Part shown: positions 44,193-52,845 of the stretch, piece by piece | Numbering within the stretch: the first letter of the stretch is position 1 | Layout of the letters: the number at the start of each line of letters is the position of its first letter | Assembly (NCBI GenBank): GCA_031277885.1 | Contig: JAITLM010000029.1 | Span: 1 to 64,000 of the forward strand | Source of the DNA: Microbacterium sp. | Lineage (GTDB): Bacteria > Actinomycetota > Actinomycetes > Actinomycetales > Microbacteriaceae | Reading direction: 5' to 3' | Length of the DNA: 64,000 nt | Translations under genes and position numbers: made by a program | The notes under the pieces: model-generated | Databases searched by the model: none | Told to the model about the DNA's origin: nothing | The model's input: the letters and a program-made list of their open reading frames with translations, nothing else

Positions 44193-44903
44193 TCAGTGCC
44201 CCATGCCGAGGCCGCCGTCGACCGGGATGACGGCGCCGGAGATGTAGGCGGCGTCATCCGAGGCGATCCACGTGACCACGCCGGCCACCTCGTCCGCGGA
44301 GGCGAAGCGCCCCGCCGGGATGCTCGCCTTGTACTGCTTCTGGGTGTCCTCGGGCAGCTCGGCGGTCATGTCGGTCTCGATGAAGCCGGGGGCGACGACG
44401 TTCGCGGTGATCCCGCGGGCTCCGAGCTCGCGGGTGAGCGAGCGGGCGAAGCCGACGAGCGCGCTCTTCGACGCCGCATAGTTGATCTGGCCGGCGGATC
44501 CGTAGAGTCCGACCACGCTGGAGATGAGGATCACGCGTCCGAACCGCGCCTTGAGCATGCCCTTCGACGCGCGCTTGACGACGCGGAAGGATCCGCCCAG
44601 GTTCGTCGACACCACGCTGTCGAAGTCGTCCTCGCTCATCCGCAGCAGGAGCGTGTCCTTCGTGATGCCGGCGTTCGCGACGACGATCTCCACCGGACCC
44701 AGCTTCTGCTCGACCTCCGTGAACGCCGCATCCACCGCCGCCGCGTCCGTGACGTCGGCGCGTACGGTCAGCGTGCCCTCGGGGCCTTCACCGCTGCGTG
44801 CGGTGACGGCGACGCGGTAGCCGTCACGCACGAAGCGCTCGGCGATCGCGCGGCCGATGCCGCGGTTTCCGCCGGTGACGAGGACGACGCGATCAGTGCT
44901 CAT
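44193..44903 (-). CDS. fabG: 3-oxoacyl-[acyl-carrier-protein] reductase (FabG-type SDR)
   Basis: A 236-residue classical SDR that reduces 3-oxoacyl-ACP with NADPH in fatty-acid synthesis. The glycine loop is VTGGNRGIG near residues 9-17, with VANAGIT, the Ser of LISSVVGLYGSAGQ, and the YAASK catalytic pair. The substrate helix VAPGFIETDMTAELPEDTQ and the C-terminal DGGLGMGH typical of actinobacterial FabG/MabA are present. The start is the ATG at 44903 after TGGGAGCCTGC. Longer frames enter the proline-rich gene region. A FabG role is likely but other NADPH reductases cannot be excluded. Confidence 0.88.
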   Translation of the reverse strand: MSTDRVVLVTGGNRGIGRAIAERFVRDGYRVAVTARSGEGPEGTLTVRADVTDAAAVDAAFTEVEQKLGPVEIVVANAGITKDTLLLRMSEDDFDSVVSTNLGGSFRVVKRASKGMLKARFGRVILISSVVGLYGSAGQINYAASKSALVGFARSLTRELGARGITANVVAPGFIETDMTAELPEDTQKQYKASIPAGRFASADEVAGVVTWIASDDAAYISGAVIPVDGGLGMGH

Positions 44904-44966
44904 GCAGGCTCCCAAGAATCGAGGTGTACGGCTCGCAAGCCTATCGAGCGGATCTTGCGGCAGGAA

Positions 44967-44995
44967 TTGACAGGGCCCTGAGAGCACGGAAATCT
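44967..44995 (+). promoter_or_regulatory. Candidate promoter of the proline-rich membrane protein gene
   Basis: TTGACA (44967-44972), a 17-nt spacer and AAATCT (44990-44995). The start codon with AGGAGG lies about 25 nt downstream. The -35 is perfect and the -10 weak. Confidence 0.45.
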
Positions 44996-45020
44996 TTGTG
45001 TTGACCCAGGAGGAACAGTC

Positions 45021-45650
45021 ATGAGCAACGACAACGGCGGCACCCCGCCGCAGGGACAGCAGCCCCCCGCATACCCGGGCGCCCCGGTGCCCCCGCAACA
45101 GCCCGCCTACCCGTCCGCCGCACCGGCACCGCAGAACCCGGTTCCGCCGGCGCCCGCCTACCCGGGAGCCGCTCCGCAGCAGCCCGCCGCACCGCAGCAG
45201 CCCGCGCCGTCCTACCCGGGAGCCGCACCGCAGCAGCCCGCGTACCCTGCCCCGGGCGCGCAGCAGCCCGCCGCACCGAGCTACCCGGGCACGGCCCCTG
45301 CAGCACCCGGTTACCCGGCAGGCTCGTACGCACAGCCCTACGGGCAGCCGTACCCCGCACCGCTGAAGTCGAACGGTCTCGCGATCGCCTCCATGATCTG
45401 CGGCATCGCGAGCGTGCTGTTCTGCTGGGTGTACCTCATCCTGCCGCTGGCGCTCGGTCTCGCGGCCGTCATCATGGGCCACATCTCGCTCAAGAGGATC
45501 AAGAACGACTCGGCGCTCGGCGGCAAGCCGCTGGCGATCACCGGCCTCATCACCGGTTACGTCGGAATCGCGCTCGGCGTCATCATCGGCGCTTTCCTGA
45601 TCTTCGCGATCATCTACGCGGTCTCGCTGAGCAACAGCTACGGCTACTGA
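45021..45650 (+). CDS. Proline-rich DUF4190-type membrane protein
   Basis: A 209-residue protein in two parts. Residues 1-115 are a low-complexity tail built of YPGAAPQQPA-like repeats rich in Pro, Gln, Ala and Tyr. Residues about 118-205 hold two hydrophobic helices of the DUF4190 type (SNGLAIASMICGIASVLFCW, and GLITGYVGIALGVIIGAF). Between them lies the GHISLKRIKND loop conserved in the family. Function unknown. Proline-rich N-termini may contact cell division or signalling proteins. ATG at 45021 after AGGAGGAACAGTC. The repeat DNA would be prone to length change. Confidence 0.82.
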   Translation: MSNDNGGTPPQGQQPPAYPGAPVPPQQPAYPSAAPAPQNPVPPAPAYPGAAPQQPAAPQQPAPSYPGAAPQQPAYPAPGAQQPAAPSYPGTAPAAPGYPAGSYAQPYGQPYPAPLKSNGLAIASMICGIASVLFCWVYLILPLALGLAAVIMGHISLKRIKNDSALGGKPLAITGLITGYVGIALGVIIGAFLIFAIIYAVSLSNSYGY

Positions 45651-45688
45651 GCGCCTGCGAGGTCGCGGCGGCGTAGGCTGGAGTCATC

Positions 45689-46045
45689 GTGAGAAGGACT
45701 CCAGACGCCGCCGTGACCTCCCTGCCGCGCGCACCGCGCGACGAGGCGAGGGACCGCGTGCGCCATTACGTCATCACGATGTCGATCCGCATGGTCTGCT
45801 TCGTGCTGATGTTCGTGGTCCAGCCGATGGGCTGGTGGACCTGGGCCTTCGGGATCGCCGCGGCGGTCCTTCCGTACATCGCAGTCGTCTTCGCGAATGC
45901 GGGCGACGATTCGGTGCCCACCGGTGTCGAGTCGCCGCGCATCCAGATCGCGGCGAGCGATGACGCTCCCCCGCCCGCGCCGAGCGAACCCCCGGTGATC
46001 ACGATCTCCGAGACGGCCGCGCACCCCGCCGAGCCGCGCTCGTGA
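45689..46045 (+). CDS. DUF3099 family membrane protein
   Basis: A 118-residue actinobacterial protein with two hydrophobic helices: RMVCFVLMFVVQPMGWW and WAFGIAAAVLPYIAVVFANA. The N-terminal segment is basic, with the DUF3099-like RDRVRHYVITMSIR, and the tail is Pro/Ala/Glu-rich. Function unknown. The GTG at 45689 is preceded by TAGGCT (45674-45679) with 9 nt between and a GGAG inside. The stop overlaps the next GTG by 4 nt, so it leads a three-gene unit with a zinc-binding protein and SURF1, hinting at a link to cytochrome oxidase assembly. Confidence 0.78.
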   Translation: MRRTPDAAVTSLPRAPRDEARDRVRHYVITMSIRMVCFVLMFVVQPMGWWTWAFGIAAAVLPYIAVVFANAGDDSVPTGVESPRIQIAASDDAPPPAPSEPPVITISETAAHPAEPRS

Positions 46046-46266
46046 TCGCTCGCGAACCCGCATTGAAATGCTCACGCGCCGGCTGCTGCTCCGCGGCGAC
46101 GCACCGCATCGTGTGGCGCAATCCGCGCATCCACGGTCCTGAGCGGGAGAAGATCTGGCTCGCGTGCGATGAGCACCTGCGCTTCCTGTACGACTACCTG
46201 CGCGCCCGGGAGTTCCCGGCGCGCATCGACGACGCCGTGGGCGAAGGCGAGGGCGAACCCGGATGA
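46042..46266 (+). CDS. Small Cys/His zinc-finger-like protein, unknown function
   Basis: A 74-residue protein with Cys10, Cys15, Cys16 and a later C42-x2-H45 (LACDEHLRFLYDYL). This pattern resembles a treble-clef zinc site. The end is acidic and Gly-rich. I do not recognise a named family. It starts with GTG inside the DUF3099 stop (GTGA), and its stop overlaps the SURF1 ATG (ATGA), so the three proteins are probably made together. It could be a metallochaperone or regulator for oxidase assembly, but that is inference only. Confidence 0.7.
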   Translation: MIAREPALKCSRAGCCSAATHRIVWRNPRIHGPEREKIWLACDEHLRFLYDYLRAREFPARIDDAVGEGEGEPG

Positions 46267-47090
46267 TGCGTCAGCGCCTGCTCCGCTGGAGCGCCTACCT
46301 CGCCGTCGCGATCGTGTTCGCGATCGTGTGCGCCTACCTCTCGAACTGGCAGTTCTCACGCAACGACGGGCGTCAGACTCAGCTCGAACTCGTGCAGCAG
46401 AACTACGACGCCAAGCCCGTGCCGCTCGGGCAGCTGCTCTCCCCCGGTGAGACCCTCCCGGAGAAGTCCCAGTGGCACCCGGTGTCGCTGAAGGGGCGGT
46501 ACGAACCCTCCGGACAGCTGCTGGTGCGCAACCGCCCGCACGGCGGCACCAGCGCCTTCGAAGTGCTCGTGCCGTTCCGCACGGATGACGGCCGCGTGTT
46601 CATCGTCAATCGCGGATGGGTCATCGCGGGCGACGGATCCGATGTGCCGACCTCGATCCCGGCGCCCCCCTCGGGCGAGACGACGGTGATCGCACGCCTC
46701 CGCCCTGCGGAGCCGCTGCCGCCTTCCGGCCGCGGCGCACCCGAGGGCCAGGTGCCCAGCATCAACCTCGCGCTGGTGGCGGACAAGATCGGCGGCGGCG
46801 CCGCGGTGGACACCGGGGCGTACGGCGAACTCGTCAGCGAGTCCCCCGCTCCCGCCTCGCGTCCGCACGCGTTCGAGGCCCCCTCGGACGATCCCGGACC
46901 GTTCCTGTCCTACGCGATCCAGTGGATCCTGTTCGCCATCATGGGCTTCATCTTCATCGGCTACGTGATCCGCACCGAGATCATCAAGCACCGGGACGAG
47001 GCCGCCGGCCGCGCACCGCGCGAGCCCCGCCGCCGTCGCGATCGCGACATGGACGACGAGGACGCCCTCCTCGACGCCGTCCAGCACTGA
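46263..47090 (+). CDS. SURF1 family cytochrome oxidase biogenesis protein
   Basis: A 275-residue protein with the SURF1 build. TM1 lies near residues 10-29 (WSAYLAVAIVFAIVCAYLS), followed by NWQFSRNDGRQ. A long extracytoplasmic domain contains the conserved GRYEPSGQLLVRNRP and VFIVNRGWV segments. TM2 lies near residues 215-240, and the cytosolic tail is charged. SURF1 helps heme A insertion into subunit I of aa3-type cytochrome c oxidase, matching ctaA and ctaB elsewhere in this window. Its ATG overlaps the upstream small gene. A large palindrome starts 13 nt after the stop. Confidence 0.9.
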   Translation: MMRQRLLRWSAYLAVAIVFAIVCAYLSNWQFSRNDGRQTQLELVQQNYDAKPVPLGQLLSPGETLPEKSQWHPVSLKGRYEPSGQLLVRNRPHGGTSAFEVLVPFRTDDGRVFIVNRGWVIAGDGSDVPTSIPAPPSGETTVIARLRPAEPLPPSGRGAPEGQVPSINLALVADKIGGGAAVDTGAYGELVSESPAPASRPHAFEAPSDDPGPFLSYAIQWILFAIMGFIFIGYVIRTEIIKHRDEAAGRAPREPRRRRDRDMDDEDALLDAVQH

Positions 47091-47102
47091 CCGCGCTTCC
47101 GC

Positions 47103-47204
47103 ACCCCTTCTTCTTGACCGCGAGACTCCAACGGGGCGACGAGACTGCGCTTCTAGAGCGCAGTCTCGTCGCGGAGTTGGAGTCTCGCGGTCAAGAAGAG
47201 GGGG

Positions 47205-47205
<1 letters not shown>
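47103..47205. repeat. 103-bp near-perfect palindrome, convergent terminator or palindromic repeat
   Basis: The arms 47103-47151 and 47157-47205 (49 nt each) pair except at three central positions (47133-47135) and one G-U. The loop is TCTAG. Each arm contains two related CGAGACT words. It fills the gap between SURF1 and the convergent ABC-F gene, and its end enters the ABC-F stop codon. It is much longer than needed for a terminator. Confidence 0.85.
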
Positions 47206-48803
<1,598 letters not shown>

Positions 48804-48922
48804 AGCGGACGTCCGTTCTTCAGAAGGGGGTGAGCGGCCGGATGGCCAGCCTCCCAGTATAGGACGCACGGCTGGACCCGATCTGCGCGTCCGGGCCGGC
48901 GACCGTGTCCGCCCGCAGAGCG

Positions 48923-49525
48923 TCAACCCAGCCCGCGCGCGGCGAGGGCCTCCCCCACGGCGTCCGCGTGGCGCAGCGTGCGGACCAGGAGCGGCACCGC
49001 CATCCGCGGCCCCAGGCGCACCCCCCGCGCCTCCTGGGCCTCCCGGACGGCGCGCACGAAGCTCCCCACGACCGGTGCCATCGTGATGGTCAGCGAGAGG
49101 ACCAACGCGACGGCGTCCGCGTTCACGCCGAGCGGCCGCAGCGGGAGCAGCAGCCTCCGGATCACCGCCATGAGCGCGCTCGTCGACGTCGAACGGGTCA
49201 CCAGCTCCGCGAGGAGCAGCAGCGCCACGATCCGGCCGGTGTTCACGGCCGCCGCCGTCACGCTCACGAAGACCACCAGGGCGACGCCGAGGATGAGGAC
49301 GAGCCAGCGCAGCCGCCACCAGGCCTCCCCCAGAGCGCGCACGCCGAACCCGCCGAGCAGGAACAGCACGCTGACCGCCAGGACCACGCCCGCGATCGGC
49401 AGGACGGCGCCGGACGTCGCCGGCACGAACGAGAGCCCGAGCGCGATCACCGCCAGCAGCGCGAGCTTCGCGCGCGCGGGCGCCCGGTGCAGGAACCCGG
49501 ATCCGGGACGGTAGAGCGAGATCAT
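48923..49525 (-). CDS. bioN: ECF transporter transmembrane (T) component, BioN
   Basis: A 200-residue EcfT protein with about five membrane helices. It carries the two Ala-Arg-Gly coupling motifs in its C-terminal cytosolic helices (AQEARGVRL and ALAARGLG), which contact the ATPases. It belongs to the energy-coupling-factor module for biotin, as judged from bioY and bioM directly upstream. It starts 10 nt after the bioM stop. No second ATPase gene is present, as expected for dedicated BioMNY systems where a BioM homodimer works. Confidence 0.88.
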   Translation of the reverse strand: MISLYRPGSGFLHRAPARAKLALLAVIALGLSFVPATSGAVLPIAGVVLAVSVLFLLGGFGVRALGEAWWRLRWLVLILGVALVVFVSVTAAAVNTGRIVALLLLAELVTRSTSTSALMAVIRRLLLPLRPLGVNADAVALVLSLTITMAPVVGSFVRAVREAQEARGVRLGPRMAVPLLVRTLRHADAVGEALAARGLG

Positions 49526-49535
49526 CCGCGGATCC

Positions 49536-50216
49536 TCACGCGCAGGCCTGCAGGTATGCCGCGATCACTTCGTCCGGCGCCCCCTGGGCGAGGACGCGCC
49601 CCTCCTCGATGAGCACGGCCTCGTCGCAGCGTCGGGCGAGCTCGAGGTCGTGCGTCACCAGCACGAGAGGGACATCGAGCTCCTCCAGCAGCGCATCGCC
49701 GATGCGGCGGCTGTTACGCAGATCGAGGCGCGTGGTCGGCTCGTCCGCCACCACGAGTCGCGGGCGTCCGATCAGCACCGAGGCCAGCGCGAGCAGCTGC
49801 TTCTGGCCCCCGGACAGCTCCGCCGCCGGAGCGTCCCGCAGAGGGCCGAGTCCGCACAGCATCAGCGCTTCGTCCACGCGCGCCGCGCGCTCGTCGGCGG
49901 GAACGTCGTGCAGCGACAGTGCGAGGTCCTCGGCGGGCGTCGGCATGAGGATCTGGACCTCCGGATCTGCGAACACGAACCCCACCCTGCGTCGCACCGC
50001 GCGCGCATCGCGCGCCGGATCGAGCCCGCCGACGCGCACCTCGCCCGCGGTCGCGACGTGCAGACCGTTCAGCAGGCGGGCCAGGCTCGACTTCCCCGAT
50101 CCGTTCGCTCCGATCACGGCCGTCCGGCGCGCCGCCAGCCGCAGCGAGACGTCATCGAGGATCGTCCGCCCGTCGATGCGCAGCGAAACCGCGCGCAGCT
50201 CGATGTCAGGCGACAC
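49536..50216 (-). CDS. bioM: ECF transporter ATPase, BioM
   Basis: A 226-residue ABC ATPase of ECF type. Walker A is GANGSGKS at 36-43, the Q-loop region has the ECF-typical VGFVFADPEVQI, the signature is LSGGQKQL, Walker B is LVVADEPTTRLD, and the switch is LVTHDLELA. It powers biotin import with BioN and BioY. The GTG at 50216 lies inside the end of bioY (11-nt overlap), so translation is probably coupled. Confidence 0.9.
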   Translation of the reverse strand: MSPDIELRAVSLRIDGRTILDDVSLRLAARRTAVIGANGSGKSSLARLLNGLHVATAGEVRVGGLDPARDARAVRRRVGFVFADPEVQILMPTPAEDLALSLHDVPADERAARVDEALMLCGLGPLRDAPAAELSGGQKQLLALASVLIGRPRLVVADEPTTRLDLRNSRRIGDALLEELDVPLVLVTHDLELARRCDEAVLIEEGRVLAQGAPDEVIAAYLQACA

Positions 50217-50775
50217 GCACGGCCGTCCGCCGGAAGGCGCGCGGGTAGGCGCGCTGCAGCGCGACGACCAGCACGGTGGCGACGACCGCCTTGAGGAGGT
50301 CGCCGGGGAGGAACGCGAGACTCGACAGGGCCGTCAGTCCGAGGGGCGCGCCCGTGGCCAGAGACTGCACGGGGATCCCGAACAGGTACACGACCCCGAT
50401 GCCGCCGAGGACCGCCGCGAGGCCCGCGCGCCACCAGGTGACGCGCCGGGACCCCATGATCAGTCCGATCACGACGACGCCCGCGACCCAGCCCACGAGA
50501 TAGCCCGCGCTCGGACCGGCGAAGACGCCCAGTCCACCGCGACCGCCCGCCAGCACGGGCAGCCCCACCGCGGCGAGGGCGAGCACGACCAGCACCGACA
50601 GCGGCCCGAGACGCGGACCGAGGACGAGTCCCGCGAGCATCACGCCGAGGGTCTGCGCCGTGATCGGCACTCCCCCGGGAAGCGGCACGATGACGAGTCC
50701 GAGCGCGATGATGAGCGCCGCGAACACGGCGATGCGGGCGGCGTCCGCGCCCCAGGGGCGGGAGGTCGAAGTCAT
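50206..50775 (-). CDS. bioY: Biotin transporter substrate-binding (S) component BioY
   Basis: A 189-residue membrane protein with six helices. BioY hallmarks are visible: the N-terminal ALIIALGLVIVPLPGGVPITAQTLGVMLAGLVLGPR stretch in order, the GGRGGLGVFAGPSAGYLVGW loop that contacts biotin, and FLPGDLLKAVVAT near the C-terminus. The ATG at 50775 follows AAGGGGATCCC. It heads the bioY-bioM-bioN operon, divergent from a TetR gene with two palindromic operators in the 98-nt gap. Confidence 0.93.
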   Translation of the reverse strand: MTSTSRPWGADAARIAVFAALIIALGLVIVPLPGGVPITAQTLGVMLAGLVLGPRLGPLSVLVVLALAAVGLPVLAGGRGGLGVFAGPSAGYLVGWVAGVVVIGLIMGSRRVTWWRAGLAAVLGGIGVVYLFGIPVQSLATGAPLGLTALSSLAFLPGDLLKAVVATVLVVALQRAYPRAFRRTAVRVA

Positions 50776-50832
50776 GGGATCCCCTTCGGATCGACGGCTG
50801 GAGCGGCGGTTCGGGTGGAAACGCACACATCC

Positions 50833-50860
50833 TGAACACTGTTCACCTGAACGGCGTTCA
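50833..50860. promoter_or_regulatory. Two tandem BioQ-type operators
   Basis: Two perfect 13-bp palindromes of the form TGAAC-N3-GTTCA lie at 50833-50845 and 50848-50860, with centres 15 bp apart. They are between bioY and the TetR gene and directly precede the TATACT -10 of the latter. The word resembles the BioQ site known from corynebacteria. Confidence 0.8.
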
Positions 50861-50861
50861 G

Positions 50862-50867
50862 TATACT
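50862..50867 (+). promoter_or_regulatory. -10 of leaderless bioQ
   Basis: TATACT, 6 nt before the ATG at 50874. No ribosome site. Directly next to the second operator, so the repressor would block its own promoter. Confidence 0.6.
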
Positions 50868-50873
50868 CATGCC

Positions 50874-51443
50874 ATGACCCCCGCACGCACCGGACGACAT
50901 GACCGCCAGCACATCATCGGGGTCGCCCTCGACCTGCTGGACCGCTACGGCCTGCCCGACCTCACCATGCGGCGCCTGGCGACCGAACTCGAGGTGCAGC
51001 CCAGCGCCCTGTACTGGCACTTCGACAGCAAGCAGGATCTGCTCGCGGCCGTGTCCGATCGCATCCTCGCGCGCATCCCCGAGCCGGAACCCGGCGCCGA
51101 CCTTCTCGGCGCGGCGCAGGCGGTGCGCGACGCGCTGCTCTCCTACCGCGACGGCGCCGAGGTCGTGCTGAGCTCTGCCGCCCTCCGCCCCGGCGGATCG
51201 CGCGCGGAGGACGCGCTCCGGGCGGCGCTGCCGACGGCGCTCCCCGACACCGACCTCGCCGCGACGGCGGTTCTGCAGTTCATCCTCGGCCACACCACGC
51301 TCGTGCAGCAGCGCATGCACGGCGAGAGTCACGGCGCGGCGAGCACCTCCGGCGAACCTGCCGGCGGCGAGGATGCGGCCGTGTTCGAGGCGGGGATCGC
51401 GCTGCTCAGTCGCGGCGCGGGTCTGACGCCGACGCTGCGCTGA
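50874..51443 (+). CDS. bioQ: TetR family regulator, probable biotin repressor BioQ
   Basis: A 189-residue TetR-type protein. The HTH occupies about residues 10-56 (LDLLDRYGLPDLTMRRLATELEVQPSALYWHFDSKQDLL in order). The C-terminal helical domain is 130 residues. In corynebacteria BioQ is a TetR-type repressor of biotin uptake and synthesis genes, and this one faces bioY across two 13-bp palindromes. The call rests on that context. The last 38 nt overlap the convergent MFS gene. Confidence 0.8.
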   Translation: MTPARTGRHDRQHIIGVALDLLDRYGLPDLTMRRLATELEVQPSALYWHFDSKQDLLAAVSDRILARIPEPEPGADLLGAAQAVRDALLSYRDGAEVVLSSAALRPGGSRAEDALRAALPTALPDTDLAATAVLQFILGHTTLVQQRMHGESHGAASTSGEPAGGEDAAVFEAGIALLSRGAGLTPTLR

Positions 51444-52845
51444 CGGCATCCGCCTCGATCGCGCGCGGTCCGTCGCCGATCCGAAGGCCAGGAACCGTGG
51501 CGATCAGCAGCACGACGGCCGCCAGCGCGAACACCGCAGGGAACCCCGACCCCGCGACCGGAAGGCTCACGAACAGCAGCCCGGCGACCGCGATCGTGAC
51601 CGCCGATCCCGAGGCGTCCGAGATCGAGAGCGCCGAGGAGTTGAACCCCTCGTCCGCCGGTGTCGAGTAGGCGAGGGTGAGCACCGTGAGACGCGGATAC
51701 AGCAGTCCCATCGCTCCGCCCGCGATGCCCCACAGCAGGACGACGACCCAGGGCAGCGCATGGGTCACAGCGACGACGGCGAGGCCGAGGAAAGAGACCA
51801 GAAGGAGCACCGCGCTGATCACGACCATCCGGCGGCTTCCCAGCTGCTCGCCGTACCGGCCCTGCACCGCAGAGGCGCCCGACCAGGCGAGCGCCGCCGC
51901 GGTGAGGGCGAGACCGGCGATCGTCGGGCTGAAGTCGAAGCGCTCCATGAGCATCTTCGGCACGTAGGCCTCGGCGGCGAAGAACGCACCGGCGACGAGG
52001 CCGCGCATGAGTACGACGCTCGGAAGCCGCGGCGCCGCGCGCAGCGATCCCGCCGGCAGCAGCGGCTTGATCGCGAACGCGATGACCGCGATCGAGACGA
52101 GGGCGAGCGGCCAGCCGACCGCCGGAGCCGCGTCCGCCGCGAACCCGACGGCGACGGCGGCGATCGCCACGACGACGGCGAGAAGGATCCGCAGGCTGAT
52201 CCGGCCACCGTCCGGTGCAGCGGGCTCCTTGTCCGAGGCGGCATCGGGGTGCGCGTTCAGATCCACGGCGCGCAGCCGCACGACGACGAGGATGAACGCG
52301 ATCAGCGTCAGAACGGCGACTCCGAGGAAGGTCCACCGCCAGTGCAGGTACTGCGCGACCGCGCCTGCGAGGAACGGACCGATCATCGAGGGCACCACCC
52401 ACGCGGCGGCGAAGGCGGCGAAGATCCGGCCGTGCAGCTGCGGCGGGTACACGCGGGCGACCACGACGTAGAGCGCCACGGTCTGGCCGCCCGCGCCGAG
52501 GCCCTGGATGAGCCGGCCGAGGATCACGAGGTACATATCGGTGGCGACGCCCGCGATCAGCAGACCGACGATGAAGAGCACGACGGCGGTGTACAGCGGC
52601 GCCCGCGGGCCCGACCGGTCGCTCCACGCTCCGGCGACGACCATGCCGATCACTCCGGTCGCCAGCGTCCCGGCGAAGGCCACCGCGTACAGCGCCTCGC
52701 CGTGCAGGTCCGAGGCGACGAGCGGCATGACCGTCGTGACCGCCAGCGCCTCGATCGCGGCGAGGAAGATCAGGACGACGGATCCGATCGTGATGCCGAG
52801 GCGATGCCGATCCCAGATCGTGGCGACGGGCGCGTCGCCGCTCAC
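51406..52845 (-). CDS. MFS transporter, multidrug-type
   Basis: A 479-residue permease with about 14 hydrophobic segments, as in DHA2-like drug exporters. Helix 1 is LGITIGSVVLIFLAAIEALAVTTVMPLVA, the loop 2-3 motif appears as AGAWSDRSGPR, and helix 4-5 includes LGRLIQGLGAGGQTVALYVVVARVYPP. Substrate unknown. The GTG at 52845 overlaps the stop of the PatB-type gene by 4 nt, so both lie in one unit. Its 3' end overlaps bioQ by 38 nt on the opposite strand. No T-rich terminator is seen, and read-through into bioQ antisense is possible. Confidence 0.83.
   Translation of the reverse strand: MSGDAPVATIWDRHRLGITIGSVVLIFLAAIEALAVTTVMPLVASDLHGEALYAVAFAGTLATGVIGMVVAGAWSDRSGPRAPLYTAVVLFIVGLLIAGVATDMYLVILGRLIQGLGAGGQTVALYVVVARVYPPQLHGRIFAAFAAAWVVPSMIGPFLAGAVAQYLHWRWTFLGVAVLTLIAFILVVVRLRAVDLNAHPDAASDKEPAAPDGGRISLRILLAVVVAIAAVAVGFAADAAPAVGWPLALVSIAVIAFAIKPLLPAGSLRAAPRLPSVVLMRGLVAGAFFAAEAYVPKMLMERFDFSPTIAGLALTAAALAWSGASAVQGRYGEQLGSRRMVVISAVLLLVSFLGLAVVAVTHALPWVVVLLWGIAGGAMGLLYPRLTVLTLAYSTPADEGFNSSALSISDASGSAVTIAVAGLLFVSLPVAGSGFPAVFALAAVVLLIATVPGLRIGDGPRAIEADAVSAASASDPRRD

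Noticed and set aside
45061..45330. CRISPR-like or tandem repeat array in the proline-rich gene
   Set aside because: The repeats are in-frame codons for YPGAAPQQPA-like units of a low-complexity protein, irregular in length and with no spacers.
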